Source: Microbulbifer sp. VAAF005
Lineage (GTDB): Bacteria; Pseudomonadota; Gammaproteobacteria; Pseudomonadales; Cellvibrionaceae
Assembly (NCBI RefSeq): GCF_030012985.1
Contig: NZ_CP120233.1
Coordinates: forward strand, 372,001 to 436,000
Direction of reading: 5' to 3'
Length of the DNA: 64,000 nucleotides
Shown here piece after piece: positions 36,141 through 45,824 of the stretch. The translations under genes were made by a program, and so were the position numbers. How positions within the stretch are numbered: the first letter of the stretch is position 1; each line of letters starts with the position of its first letter. The notes under the pieces are model-generated. The model was given only the letters and a program-made list of their open reading frames with translations. It did not search any database and had not been told where the DNA came from.

Positions 36141-36968
36141 ATGAGTGAGTATGATGATCAGTTTAATCTGCGTAAGCGGCACCCATTTGGTAGAGCCCAT
36201 CTGCTAATCAATGGGCTACAAAGCTATTTGGCCACGCAAACCCTGAGAAACTCGCTGGATATCAGCTACGGAGATAGCTCCGGTGAGAAAGTAGATATAT
36301 TTCCTGCTAAATCCCCCAGTGCACCGGTATTTGTATTCATCCACGGAGGGTACTTCCGGGCGCTAGATAAAAAGCAATACCGGTATATTGCCAAGCCCTT
36401 TGTAGAGGCCGGGTGTACAGTTGCTTTGGTCAACTATGATTTGGCGCCCGCCGTCAGTGTTAAAGAAATTATTGAGCAAAATATAAAGGCATTCTTATGG
36501 ATATATAAAAATATCGATCGCTGGAATGGCAATCCCAATAATATTGTGATCTGCGGTCACTCTGTTGGGGCATTCCTTGTGGCTAAAATTTTAGAATCTG
36601 AGTGGACACCTGAAGTCCGGAGCTCAATTAGTGGCGCTATTATGTTAAGCGGGCTGTATGACTTAACAAAGATGAGGCAGTCTTATCTCAATGAATCTCT
36701 ACGTTTAACAGAAGATGATGTTACAAATTTGAGTCCCATTTTTGGTGATATAAGATGTTTCACTAAAGCGATTGTTGCAGTAGGTGATGATGAGACTGCG
36801 GAATTTATTGATCAGTCAAAAAGATACTGTGGGAAGCTACAGCAAACGAACAGCCCATACGAATATATACTTTTGAAAAATAGAAACCACTATACCGTAT
36901 CGCGTATGTTAAGTAGTAGAAATAATGACCTAATGAATAAGATACTGGATATTTGCGGTGTGAATTGA
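36141..36968 (+). CDS. alpha/beta hydrolase (kynurenine-formamidase-like esterase)
   Basis: A 275-residue cytosolic hydrolase. FVFIHGGYFRALDKKQY has the oxyanion HGG motif in the form used by bacterial arylformamidase-like esterases; ICGHSVGAF is the nucleophile elbow with the catalytic Ser; the Asp region is VAVGDDETAEF and the catalytic His is probably in KNRNHYTVSR. No kynurenine-pathway neighbours are present, so the substrate stays open. Confidence 0.8.
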   Translation: MSEYDDQFNLRKRHPFGRAHLLINGLQSYLATQTLRNSLDISYGDSSGEKVDIFPAKSPSAPVFVFIHGGYFRALDKKQYRYIAKPFVEAGCTVALVNYDLAPAVSVKEIIEQNIKAFLWIYKNIDRWNGNPNNIVICGHSVGAFLVAKILESEWTPEVRSSISGAIMLSGLYDLTKMRQSYLNESLRLTEDDVTNLSPIFGDIRCFTKAIVAVGDDETAEFIDQSKRYCGKLQQTNSPYEYILLKNRNHYTVSRMLSSRNNDLMNKILDICGVN

Positions 36969-37096
36969 GAGAGGGGGATACGACTTAGCGCTCAATTTAT
37001 ATAGTTTTGAACATAAGTTGGGATTACCAGCTTAAAATCGGGGAGCCTCTTAAGTCCTGTAGGATATTACTGAATTATGCCGAGACTCCCTGACTA

Positions 37097-37594
37097 TCAA
37101 TTAGCTTTACTTTCTCCAGTAAGAGATTGTAGGTAGGAGCAGCAATAGCCGGCGAGGATGCCTAGAGCGGTCACTATTGTCAGCCCAATCACTCCAGATA
37201 GAACGTTGGCTGGATAGGCTGCAAAGAAAGTGATTAACCCTAAAAACCAGGCAATGATATTACCTACAAGTGGCAGTCCTCTAAGTGATACCACCACAAA
37301 TGCAACGGAAAACACTATAATCGCGAAGGCAATATTGCCCATCATTGGTAGCAATAGGGCATTAACTATAGCTGCTGTCATCCCCATCAATATTCCCAGA
37401 GCAACACAAATCCCACTGGAGATTGCGCTGAAGGCAGAGCCTGGCTGTGAAAAGAAAGCAACCCAGCCAACAAACATAGCCCAGGGTGGTAGTTCTAACA
37501 TAGAGCAAGTGAATGCTGCTGCACTGGCAATAGTTGCAGCGATAAGGGTATCCCTGATGTATTTAGCCGACGGTACTTGGGCTTGATCGACCAT
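37097..37594 (-). CDS. DUF1097 family inner-membrane protein
   Basis: A 165-residue protein with about five hydrophobic helices and few charged residues, matching DUF1097 (YcdZ-like): LPPWAMFVGWVAFFSQPG near residue 35 and a C-terminal GLTIVTALGILAGYCCSYL. The family's role is unknown. It lies on the minus strand downstream of the SDR gene with a 77-bp gap, so the two may be cotranscribed. Confidence 0.78.
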   Translation of the reverse strand: MVDQAQVPSAKYIRDTLIAATIASAAAFTCSMLELPPWAMFVGWVAFFSQPGSAFSAISSGICVALGILMGMTAAIVNALLLPMMGNIAFAIIVFSVAFVVVSLRGLPLVGNIIAWFLGLITFFAAYPANVLSGVIGLTIVTALGILAGYCCSYLQSLTGESKAN

Positions 37595-37671
37595 TGGTTT
37601 TTAGTCCTCTTTCCAACTGGTATAACGATCAGTTGGAGATTGTTAAGTTGAAGCGGGCATTGGCTGTGAAG

Positions 37672-38400
37672 CTAGATAATTCCACCGTTGGCTCGTATAA
37701 CTTGGCCGTTGATCCAGCCACCTTGCTCACTGACTAAAAAGGCAACGGTATTCGCAATATCTTCAGGCCTTCCCAATCGCTCAAGTGGCGACATTTTGGC
37801 AAGAGTTCCCACCATTTCATCAGTCTTTCCGGATAGGAAGAGCTCGGTAGCCGTAGGCCCTGGGGCGACGGCATTCACGGTGATATCTCTCCCTCGCAAT
37901 TCCTTGGCGACTACCTGGGTCAGAGCTTCAACAGCTGCCTTGGTCGCCGCATATACGCTGTAAGTCGGCATACACAAATCGACGACACTCGAGGATAAGT
38001 TGACAATCCGGCCACCTTCTTGAAGCCTTGCGGTGGCTTCACGCATGACATTGAAGGTGCCCTTAAGATTCACAGCTACCTGACGATCGAAATCAGCTTC
38101 TTCATATTCTGCCAGAGGGGCTAGTTTCATAATGCCCGCATTATTAATGACAGTATTGATTCCGCCAAAGGTGACTTCTGCCGAGTTGAATAGGCGTGAA
38201 ACCGCCTGTTGATCACTGATATCGGCTTGGGCAGTAACCGCCTTGCCACCCTCGGTTTCAATGCGGTTTACCAACTTTTCGGCAGCTGAAATATTACTTT
38301 CAAAGTTCACCAGAATGGTAAAGCCATCCTTTGCCAGGCGAGAGGCGATCGCCGCGCCTATGCCACGGGAAGCTCCTGTTACCAGTGCCACTTTCCCCAT
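37672..38400 (-). CDS. short-chain dehydrogenase/reductase (FabG-like)
   Basis: A 242-residue classical SDR. MGKVALVTGASRGIGAAIA is the cofactor turn, NNAGI the structural motif, LSSSVVD holds the catalytic Ser, YSVYAATKAAVE the Tyr and Lys, and NAVAPGPTATELF the post-catalytic loop. It reduces keto or oxidises hydroxy groups with NAD(P). ATG at 38400 with GGAG eight bases upstream gives the standard family length; starts at 38463 or 38481 would add unusual N-terminal residues. Divergent from a LysR gene. Confidence 0.9.
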   Translation of the reverse strand: MGKVALVTGASRGIGAAIASRLAKDGFTILVNFESNISAAEKLVNRIETEGGKAVTAQADISDQQAVSRLFNSAEVTFGGINTVINNAGIMKLAPLAEYEEADFDRQVAVNLKGTFNVMREATARLQEGGRIVNLSSSVVDLCMPTYSVYAATKAAVEALTQVVAKELRGRDITVNAVAPGPTATELFLSGKTDEMVGTLAKMSPLERLGRPEDIANTVAFLVSEQGGWINGQVIRANGGII

Positions 38401-38539
38401 AATGATCTCCGTAGTGATTACTGGAGCCGCCCTTGCAGCTCCCTGATTTGGCTGTATTTCCATACTATTCGTGTTATTCATGTAGATAATCCGGCTAAAA
38501 TGGAATCTATTGTTCCAAATAAACAAACAATAGGGCGAT

Positions 38540-39430
38540 ATGGATAAGCTGGATGCGATGCGCTTGTACGTGCGGATTGTGGAGCGGGGCAGTTTTACAG
38601 CCGCTTCTACTGACCTTGGGATTCCGAGGTCGACATCGACTCAGGTGATCAACCGGCTAGAGAAACGGCTGGGAGTCAGGTTGTTGCAGCGATCGACTCG
38701 CAAGGTCAGGGCAACACTGGATGGGGAACTGTATTATCAGCGCTGTATTTCAATACTTGCGGACGTAGAGGAGGCAGAAGGGGCATTTACAGGTTTATTG
38801 CCAAGCGGTGAGGTGCGGGTAGATGTACAAGGAACTATTGCCCGTCATTTTGTTATGCCGCAACTCCCCAAATTTTTTGCCCAGTATCCTGACATTTCTT
38901 TGGTAATGAGTGAGGGGGATCGATGGGTGGACTTAGTCCAAGAAGGGGTCGACTGTGCTATTCGCTATGGACACTTGGCGGATAGTGAGCTGATTGCCAG
39001 GCGTTTAACCATGCTGGAACGGCTTACATGCGCATCGCCGCAATACCTGGAACACTACGGCCACCCAAGCTCTTTGGAGCAACTGAATGGTCACCGTGTT
39101 GTAGCGCTTCGCTCTATAACGACTGGGAAGTCTACGCCGCTCTCTTTTTGTCTTGGCGATAGGGTAGAGACGTTGCAAGTTTCGGCGCAATTGACGGTAA
39201 CCGGGACAGAGAGTTACTTGGATGGCGTTAAGCGGGGGCTCGGATTAGCTCAGTTTCCAAAGTTTCATGTAGAAAAAGAGTTGGATGCTGGAAATTTAGT
39301 TGAAATATTACCCAATTTTCGCCCGCCCAGCGAGCCGGTATCGGTTGTGTTCACCCAGAATCGCTTTTTATCTCCCAGGGTTAGAGCATTTATTGAGTGG
39401 TTAAGTAAAATATTTTCAGTTTCCATTTAA
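38540..39430 (+). CDS. LysR-family regulator, divergent from the SDR gene
   Basis: A 296-residue LysR-type regulator. The winged helix covers about residues 1-60 (MDKLDAMRLYVRIVERGSF, then a recognition helix ending STQVINRLEKRLG); the effector domain has the VDCAIRYGHLADSELIARRL strand set typical of the CrgA/DsdC-like group. The starts of this gene and the SDR are 139 bp apart, so the SDR is the likely target. Confidence 0.9.
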   Translation: MDKLDAMRLYVRIVERGSFTAASTDLGIPRSTSTQVINRLEKRLGVRLLQRSTRKVRATLDGELYYQRCISILADVEEAEGAFTGLLPSGEVRVDVQGTIARHFVMPQLPKFFAQYPDISLVMSEGDRWVDLVQEGVDCAIRYGHLADSELIARRLTMLERLTCASPQYLEHYGHPSSLEQLNGHRVVALRSITTGKSTPLSFCLGDRVETLQVSAQLTVTGTESYLDGVKRGLGLAQFPKFHVEKELDAGNLVEILPNFRPPSEPVSVVFTQNRFLSPRVRAFIEWLSKIFSVSI

Positions 39431-39701
39431 AGGATTGTGATTAAGCTCCCATTTGAATTTAATTTTCCAAAAAGTTATCTGCTCTTCAGATAGTAACTTG
39501 TCAAAAATTTGCGAAGTTAAATTATTGGTAGGCGTAAGAATATTTTTTTAGTTAAAAATCATATAGAGTAGCCGCGCACTGCGGATTTCAATAAATATTT
39601 CTATTCAGCCTTTGAAAGGCTGCATTAACAGATTTATTTTTATCTTTAGTGCGGATCTTTCTAAATTGATTTTCCGAGAAGCAGATACAGGGAGTATGTC
39701 T

Positions 39702-40898
39702 GTGAAAAGCTTTAAAATTTTTGCGCCTTTCGTGTTGCTATTTTCTACATTTGGCGCTCATTCAGAAGAAAATGTGCATGTTGTTTTTGAATCTTCCATG
39801 AGTGAAAGTAGATCAAATCTAATATCAAATAGAACTAAAAAAAGTTTAAATAACAAGATTTTTAGCTTGAAGCCCGGTAGTACCCTTGAGGTTCCCAGTG
39901 AGCTCGGCAAGCAACGGTTTACCTTGCAAAATATTCGCTCAACAAAAAATAGGGCTTCACTATCTGCATTTTCTGAGGATGGAAAAGGGTTTATCACCTT
40001 AGCCGAGAACAACGGTAGAATTGTTGGCTCAATACAATCTGAAGGTAGGCTCTACAAAGTGAGACCTGCCGGAAACGGTGCGGTTACAATCGCTGAGGTT
40101 CCAGACAATTCACTTGTCGACCATGATAGTAACTACTTTGAAGAAATGGATTTTACTTCCAAGGTTGGTGCGCTAAACACAACCTCAGGAATTGCGACTA
40201 CTGACTCTGGTGGAAAAATAACCGTTATAGTTGCTTATACCGATGCCTTTGAGGCAGACGCCGGTGATGTACCCGCCTACATGGACTTATTGGAAGAGGA
40301 AACCAATGTTTCATTTGCCAATAGTGAAGTCAATACCTCGGTAGAAATTGTTCACGCTTATAAAACCAGCTATGCAGAGAGCGGCAGCTTCTATGTTGAT
40401 CGCGAGTACTTTTCGAATGACGCATATTCAGAAACCAAAGAGCTATACGAACTCAGAGATTTATATAGTGCAGATGTAATGATTGTTTTAACCGGCAATG
40501 ATTTGTACAGCGGATCATGTGGACTGGCTAAGACGATCTACGCATCGGAATCAACAGCCTTTGCTTTCGCAAGGGAAGGGTGTGCAACGGGGTACTTCAG
40601 CTTTGCCCATGAAATTGGCCACCTGCTGGGAGCCCGACATATTATCTACAGTGATTCGAATATGGAGCCGTTTGAATATGGCCACGGCTACTGCAATACC
40701 ACTCCTTCAACTTGGAGGAGTGTGATGGCCTACAATTGCCCATCGGATCGAGGCGGCCCCAGAATTCAGCAGTGGTCCAACCCGGATATCACAATAGATG
40801 GAGACCCTACAGGCACCTCCAACCTAGAGGATAATGCGCGGGTTATCCGTGAGCGCGCCTGGGAGGTTGCCAACTTCCGGGTTGATGGGGAAAGTTAA
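39702..40898 (+). CDS. secreted metzincin zinc metalloprotease
   Basis: A protein of about 398 residues with signal peptide (MKSFKIFAPFVLLFSTFGAHS). The zinc-binding motif is FAHEIGHLLGARH, the extended HExxHxxGxxH of metzincins, followed about 50 residues later by the Met-turn VMAYNCP. An N-terminal region of about 180 residues may be a propeptide. No C-terminal secretion or PPC domain is seen. AGGGAG ends seven bases before GTG at 39702, but only one base before ATG at 39696, so GTG is preferred. Likely an extracellular or periplasmic peptidase. Confidence 0.85.
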   Translation: MKSFKIFAPFVLLFSTFGAHSEENVHVVFESSMSESRSNLISNRTKKSLNNKIFSLKPGSTLEVPSELGKQRFTLQNIRSTKNRASLSAFSEDGKGFITLAENNGRIVGSIQSEGRLYKVRPAGNGAVTIAEVPDNSLVDHDSNYFEEMDFTSKVGALNTTSGIATTDSGGKITVIVAYTDAFEADAGDVPAYMDLLEEETNVSFANSEVNTSVEIVHAYKTSYAESGSFYVDREYFSNDAYSETKELYELRDLYSADVMIVLTGNDLYSGSCGLAKTIYASESTAFAFAREGCATGYFSFAHEIGHLLGARHIIYSDSNMEPFEYGHGYCNTTPSTWRSVMAYNCPSDRGGPRIQQWSNPDITIDGDPTGTSNLEDNARVIRERAWEVANFRVDGES

Positions 40899-40915
40899 CG
40901 GCAAATTCATACAAT

Positions 40916-40946
40916 AGCCGCTAGTTATGCAGAACTGCTAGCGGCT
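40916..40946. terminator. hairpin between the protease and MscS genes
   Basis: AGCCGCTAG and CTAGCGGCT form a perfect nine-pair stem with a 13-base loop between two convergent genes. The following T-run is poor, so it may act as a weak bidirectional terminator. Confidence 0.55.
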
Positions 40947-40977
40947 TCAATCGGCGATACCTTTTAATACGACTGCG

Positions 40978-41823
40978 TTAAGCTTTAGACCCCACGTCCT
41001 TGGTCTTCTCGAACCAAAAGTTATAGAAGTCTTCAGTCACCAACTGTTCGATATTGGTGGCTTCCTCTCGGGGGCAAAATACGGTTACCGTGGTTACATC
41101 GTGGCCGAGCTCATTGGTCGTGATACAGACTTTGGCATCCGGTCCCGAGAGCTCAACGCCCATGCGGTTCTCAATCAGGTTGCAGTAGCGTTCGGCAACT
41201 TCACGGAAGGACTCGCAGTGTTCTTTAAGTCGCTCAGAGATAAACTTCTTGGCTTCAAATGGATTCATTCCTTTGCTTTCCCGGGTAATCGAAAAGGTAT
41301 GCTCGATATACCGGCGCATAAAGTTCAGGTTCTTTACTGGTTGGGTAAAGAAGGCATTGTTAGGGATGTACAGAGTTGTTCCTGTATAGCCGTTGCCCAA
41401 ACCGTGAGGATCGATTTCTAAAAGGGTGGTGCTTAGCCAGTCACTATCGGTGACTTCACCAAATTGATTGCCGACTTTAATCCAGTCTCCCACAGTAAAC
41501 GAGCGCATGTTTGCCTGATACAAGCCACCAACGAGGCACTGCACCCCCTCTCTAAGTGCCAATACAATTGCCACAGAGAAAGCGGCAATGGATAGGGCAA
41601 AGTCCCGGAGTTCGCTTACCCAAATTGCCATCAGGCCAACAACCAACAACAAGTTGCCAAGGTTATGTACGGTATTTATACGGCGGCGCTTATCCGCTTT
41701 TTGCCAACTACTTCGTGCTATTACTAGCGTGAGCAGACCACGTAATAACATCACTACTGAGATCAGGCATATAGTGATAAATAATTTGCTATCCAGGATA
41801 TGCGCTAAGAACTCTGGTTTCAT
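40978..41823 (-). CDS. small-conductance mechanosensitive channel (MscS family)
   Basis: About 281 residues with roughly three N-terminal membrane helices, then the MscS pore helix and beta domain: AFSVAIVLALREGVQCLVGGLYQANMRSFTVGDWIKVGNQFGEV (by position, about 90-132), with the family's F-x-V-G-D-x-I. MscS channels release solutes on hypo-osmotic shock. That suits an organism that accumulates betaine and ectoine. ATG at 41823 was chosen; a GTG six codons upstream is possible and neither has a strong ribosome-binding site. Confidence 0.87.
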   Translation of the reverse strand: MKPEFLAHILDSKLFITICLISVVMLLRGLLTLVIARSSWQKADKRRRINTVHNLGNLLLVVGLMAIWVSELRDFALSIAAFSVAIVLALREGVQCLVGGLYQANMRSFTVGDWIKVGNQFGEVTDSDWLSTTLLEIDPHGLGNGYTGTTLYIPNNAFFTQPVKNLNFMRRYIEHTFSITRESKGMNPFEAKKFISERLKEHCESFREVAERYCNLIENRMGVELSGPDAKVCITTNELGHDVTTVTVFCPREEATNIEQLVTEDFYNFWFEKTKDVGSKA

Positions 41824-42063
41824 TCGGGACAGGGACCTCACAGGAATTACTGGACCACCAATTCATATGGCAACGCCTAGCACCCCTTTATGGAGGTAAG
41901 AGTGCTATGCCGGTCAGGTGGGTGTTAATGGGAGCAAAGAAGGCGGGAATTTATCCCTGGTGCTACACCTTGTAAATAGGATTTTGTAAATACGGATAGA
42001 CTTAGCCAAACAGCAACAAATTTAGGCTGCTTAGCTCTATAAAGTTAAAAATGCAGGATGTTT

Positions 42064-42813
42064 CTATCGATAATCAGGGTTAGGAAAGTCGGGCTTACAG
42101 CCGGCATCCCAGGCGGAGCGCTGGTTGCCGTGGGCGGGAATGCCCCCAGCTTCTTTTATCATTCGCGCCATATGCATCAGGTTCCAGGTCATAAAGGTGG
42201 TGTTGCGATTGGTAAAGTCGTTTTGTGGACCACCGGAACCGGGGTCAAGATACGAGGGGCCGGGGCCAGCTTCTCCCACCCATGCCGCATCTGCCTGGGG
42301 AGGGATAACATAGCCAAGGTGTTGCAGAGAGTAGAGAATATTCATGGCGCAGTGCTTTGCGCCATCTTCATTGCCGGTGATAAGGCAACCGCCCACCCGG
42401 CCATAGTATGCGTACTGGCCTTTGGAGTTCAGGTCAGCTGAGTTCGCATAGAGCCTTTCTATAGTTTGGGTACAGATAGAGGATTTCTCTCCCAACCAGA
42501 TCGGCGTGGTAATAACCAGGATATCTGCGTCTTCAACCCGGTGATAGAGCAGTGGCCACTCATCAGTGTCCCAGCCATGCTCTGTCATATCCGGGTAAAC
42601 ACCAAAAGCGATATCGTGATCAACGGGGCGTAATACCTCAACTGAGACTTTGTTTCGCTCCATGATTTCTCTGGATATGCGAATTAGGCCGTCTGTATGG
42701 GAGAGTTCAGGTGTTGGCTTTAGTGTGCAGTTGAGGAATAGCGCCTTGAGGTCGGAGAAGTCCGACGCGCTAGACTTGCAGTCTTCAATTTGCTTCTGAT
42801 TTAACGTCGTCAT
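42064..42813 (-). CDS. flavodoxin-fold NAD(P)H-dependent oxidoreductase
   Basis: A 249-residue protein. LKALFLNCTLKPTPELSHTDGL is the FMN-binding start of NADPH-dependent FMN reductase-like proteins, DADILVITTPIWLGEKSS is the second FMN strand, and GGCLITGNEDGAKHCAMNILYSL the third. It probably reduces quinones or flavins. AAGGAGG lies eight bases before the ATG at 42813, which fixes the start. The C-terminal tail after residue 215 has an unusual extension ending NPDYR. Confidence 0.82.
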   Translation of the reverse strand: MTTLNQKQIEDCKSSASDFSDLKALFLNCTLKPTPELSHTDGLIRISREIMERNKVSVEVLRPVDHDIAFGVYPDMTEHGWDTDEWPLLYHRVEDADILVITTPIWLGEKSSICTQTIERLYANSADLNSKGQYAYYGRVGGCLITGNEDGAKHCAMNILYSLQHLGYVIPPQADAAWVGEAGPGPSYLDPGSGGPQNDFTNRNTTFMTWNLMHMARMIKEAGGIPAHGNQRSAWDAGCKPDFPNPDYR

Positions 42814-43067
42814 TTTGGGCCTCCTTGCCACCACTTAGATAATAGCCTGAGTTCTAGTCCCGTGATTTTAAAGAGGGGCGGGTTGAACTTCATCAAAATA
42901 GATCTGCGACACATTGTTAGTCTGCACAACTTGTGGGTATCAGACTTCGACTTATTCATCCAGGATCCGCTGGGGATCGTTACTATTGGCGTGATTCGGC
43001 TTGCCTCGGGATTATCTAACCGTAAAGCTGCGCCTATATTTGACTGACTACCATCTTGGAAGTCACC

Positions 43068-43658
43068 ATGAAAATAATCAATCAGCTATCACTTCTGTTG
43101 CTCTCATTGCTTCTGACTCTTATTGCTACTCACGCCAATGCCCAATCGGAAGCCAAAGATTCCCTGGAAGGGGTCTGGTGTGCGATTGAAGGTGAGTCGT
43201 TTATTTTTTACGAGCATAGCTCAGACGCCTTTACCTTAGAAAAGGGGCAGATTTGCCGAACTTTTAAGGTCCTCAAACAAACGGGGGTGGGCGGTGGCGG
43301 TCGCTATCTTGAGGTAACGAAGAAACCGAATGTTAAACACCAGCTGACTGCTGTTGAAGAGACGGTGAATGAGGCCACTATTGCCAAGGATATCGGTATC
43401 TTTGCCTATATGAAGAGTGGTAATAGAATCGAGTTGGTAGCTGTTGATGTATCCGATGAGAGCGTTACAAATTTGACTTTAGATGGCAGTGGCACTATGC
43501 GCGGCTTTATTGAAGAGGTTACAGCTGATCATTCTGCAGGGCAGGGTCATGAAGCTCACGTTGGGGTTCTGTTCTTTCGGAGGTCATCCTCATCGATACC
43601 CGAGACCTTTGATCGGGATTGGGAATCAATCTTCAATGAGACCCATAGCAAGCAGTAA
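43068..43658 (+). CDS. secreted hypothetical protein
   Basis: A 196-residue protein with signal peptide (MKIINQLSLLLLSLLLTLIA, cleavage probably after THANA). The mature part starts SLEGVWCAIEGESFIFYEHSS, a lipocalin- or DUF-like opening of small periplasmic beta proteins, but no family is recognised with confidence. GGAAG six bases before ATG 43068 sets the start. No operon partner. Confidence 0.6.
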   Translation: MKIINQLSLLLLSLLLTLIATHANAQSEAKDSLEGVWCAIEGESFIFYEHSSDAFTLEKGQICRTFKVLKQTGVGGGGRYLEVTKKPNVKHQLTAVEETVNEATIAKDIGIFAYMKSGNRIELVAVDVSDESVTNLTLDGSGTMRGFIEEVTADHSAGQGHEAHVGVLFFRRSSSSIPETFDRDWESIFNETHSKQ

Positions 43659-44024
43659 AGGTGCTGGTGTTATCGTCGGTTTTGTAGCCCAGTATATTCA
43701 TTTGCCATAATCATCAGGCAATAATGATGCTCGTATCGCTTACTAATTAGCCAACACCGACGTTTCCAGCCCCAGGCGAACCTTTTCAGTTTGCCTTTCT
43801 CTTGAGGTATCGCTGATTTTGTTCGTATGAAGCAAGCAGGGGGAGTGCTGCACCCAGAGAGGCTCAAGCCCATGCTGGGTGGTGTTTATAATCTAGGTGC
43901 AGGTGATGGCATGTTAAGCTTGGTGTATAGAACACTTAGCAAGTTTATCAACTATCGCTACTTTATAGACGAAAGCGCACTCCCAGCAAGACTGCCGCTT
44001 GTAGGAGCTTTGTGGGGTACAAAT

Positions 44025-44498
44025 ATGAAATATGGTCTAACTCTATCTTTACTGATTTTGGCGGTGCCGAAGGCACTGGCTTGTGATTACCCACCGCCAA
44101 CAATTATTCCACCTACAACGCCTTACGGTGAATTTCAATATATTTATCCGGAAACTGGCTTAAACTACAAAGATATTGCTAATGATAAAAACTTGGCGGT
44201 GGTTAAGATTTTAGAGGTGTCAGGTGATCAAGCTAATCCTGATGTAGTAATTGTTCAGTTATTACATGGCTGGGGATATCAAAGTGGCCGTTACATGAAG
44301 TTTGTTAACCCGGGCTTATCATGTGTCAGCAATAAAGTGGCGAAAATCGGGTGGTATGCTGCTCTAATAGATCGCGATGACATAGCTTTACTGGCCCCCT
44401 ATAAAAAGGTTGAGAAATACCTGCGAGAGCGCGGTAAGCCTGAATATGTGTACTCTGCAATTGGCCTGCGGTTTAGGGAGGCATATCCAGCCAATTAA
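44025..44498 (+). CDS. secreted hypothetical protein
   Basis: A 157-residue protein starting MKYGLTLSLLILAVPKALAC, a signal peptide whose cleavage leaves Cys near the N-terminus; the -3 to +1 residues (ALAC) could also be a lipobox. The mature part is Pro-rich at first (PPPTIIPPTTPYGEF) and has no recognised domain. The longer in-frame start at 43827 would put this signal in the middle of the protein, so ATG 44025 with TGGGGT upstream is used. First gene of an accessory stretch of small unknown genes. Confidence 0.6.
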   Translation: MKYGLTLSLLILAVPKALACDYPPPTIIPPTTPYGEFQYIYPETGLNYKDIANDKNLAVVKILEVSGDQANPDVVIVQLLHGWGYQSGRYMKFVNPGLSCVSNKVAKIGWYAALIDRDDIALLAPYKKVEKYLRERGKPEYVYSAIGLRFREAYPAN

Positions 44499-44883
44499 CT
44501 GCAGTAGAGCACTTTAAGTTTGCTTAGATCGGCTGTTATGGGAGCATTATAAGTATCAAGAGTGAGTCACTCTAAAGAACAATTAGTCTTCCAAATAATA
44601 GGGCTTATTTTATCACTTTTATAGTTACAGTTTCTGATGTAGCAATTTTACTCGATACTGGCGTGACTATAGAAATTACTCAATTCAGAGTAAGTAGCGG
44701 GGTCAGCGGTGGTGGTGCAAATATCAATCACCTGCCAGCAGAGCTTTGGCTCAGCCCTCTGGCCTGCCTTGCTCGTTTGGGATGGCTTTTAATCTCTATA
44801 GAAAAGTAAAACCACTAAGAGGTTTATGATAAATGTGTGAAAAACAATCCATTACATGTATTTTCGGGCTTCCTGGTATTTAA
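44499..44883. other. 385-bp intergenic, no gene recognised
   Basis: No ORF with a ribosome-binding site. The A+T-rich DNA and several direct short repeats of GGTGGTG-type sequence near 44710 did not point to any element. Confidence 0.35.
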
Positions 44884-45243
44884 ATGAAGCGTACAGCATT
44901 TTACTTTGCTTTGATGTGTTTGCCCCAAGAGCTGGAAGCACTTCAAGAGTGGATACCTAGCAAGGATTACATTGTAACGCCCAAGTTGGCTATGGCAGTT
45001 GATAGGGCTCGCCAATTTTACTACAAACAAGTTAGTCACAAGAAAGCTGCGGAGCAAATAGTGTACAATGCCCGCTCAACGGATCAAAGGTATATTGTAG
45101 AGCTGCTCCCGATATATGTATTACCTGAAGGGGAGAGGTTTGTATCAGTTGATGGTGAAAATTGTGTGTATTTGACTAAAGAATATAAGGTAATGGATTA
45201 TCGACAATGCGTCGCAGTCTGGCCAGATTCGCTTGAAAAATAA
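44884..45243 (+). CDS. hypothetical protein
   Basis: A 119-residue protein without signal peptide or membrane segment, with two blocks: a basic helical part (VDRARQFYYKQVSHKKAAEQIVYN, about 40-62) and a beta-rich end with two Cys (GENCVYLTKEYKVMDYRQCVAVW). No family recognised. The ribosome-binding site is poor, so translation is uncertain. It lies 78 bp before the interrupted small membrane gene. Confidence 0.45.
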   Translation: MKRTAFYFALMCLPQELEALQEWIPSKDYIVTPKLAMAVDRARQFYYKQVSHKKAAEQIVYNARSTDQRYIVELLPIYVLPEGERFVSVDGENCVYLTKEYKVMDYRQCVAVWPDSLEK

Positions 45244-45462
45244 CATTAAGGTTTCGTGGGGGCGAGCTTGTTACACGGATAGAAATAATCGCCGTCTTAC
45301 AAGAATATCAAGAGATTAGTTGTGAAATTGACCCCAGAAGAGAGAGCTGTTGTAGCTCAATGCATTGCTGAAGATCCGAGTCTGAAGCGAACTTTGATTG
45401 CATACTGGCCTTATATATTTCCGCTTTGTGCGGCAGCAATCTATGGGATAGTAAAGAAAGAC

Positions 45463-45488
45463 TGATCCTACCCACCAACGACGGACAC
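45463..45488. repeat. left terminal inverted repeat of the IS3-family element
   Basis: 26 bases beginning TGATCCTACCCACCAAC. They match the right repeat in inverted orientation except at positions 13 and 18. Confidence 0.9.
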
Positions 45489-45524
45489 TCTCTTAAGCGA
45501 TAAACTACGCAGCAGAGGTGCTCT

Positions 45525-45824
45525 ATGACAAGATCAAATAAACCAACCAAAACCACTCGTAAACAGTACTCAGAGGAATATAGAAAGGATGCCCTAGCAC
45601 TTGCGCTCAAAGTTGGGGTAAGCGTTGCCGCTAAACAGCTTGGGTTACATCCTTCTCAGATTTACGGATGGCGAAGCAAGGCTAAGTTACATCAGAGCCG
45701 AGGGGATGCCGAGAGAGAGCTGGCCACAGAGAATGCTCGCCTTAAGCGGCAGCTGGCTGAGCAGGCAGAGGAGCTAGCGATCTTAAAAAAGGCCGCAGCG
45801 TACTTTGCAAAGAGCCTGAAATGA
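45525..45824 (+). CDS. IS3-family transposase OrfA
   Basis: A 99-residue protein with a helix-turn-helix ([40 protein letters not shown], as parts) and a C-terminal leucine-zipper helix ([21 protein letters not shown]). It binds the IS ends. An A-AAA-AAG slippery heptamer at 45785-45791 in the OrfA frame is followed by open -1 frame into orfB, so OrfAB fusion transposase can be made by programmed frameshifting. The stop also overlaps the orfB ATG by four bases. Confidence 0.93.
   Translation: MTRSNKPTKTTRKQYSEEYRKDALALALKVGVSVAAKQLGLHPSQIYGWRSKAKLHQSRGDAERELATENARLKRQLAEQAEELAILKKAAAYFAKSLK

Noticed and set aside
45308..45610. 100-codon minus-strand frame over the left IS end
   Set aside because: It crosses the IS boundary and opposes both the split membrane gene and orfA, so it cannot be a conserved gene.
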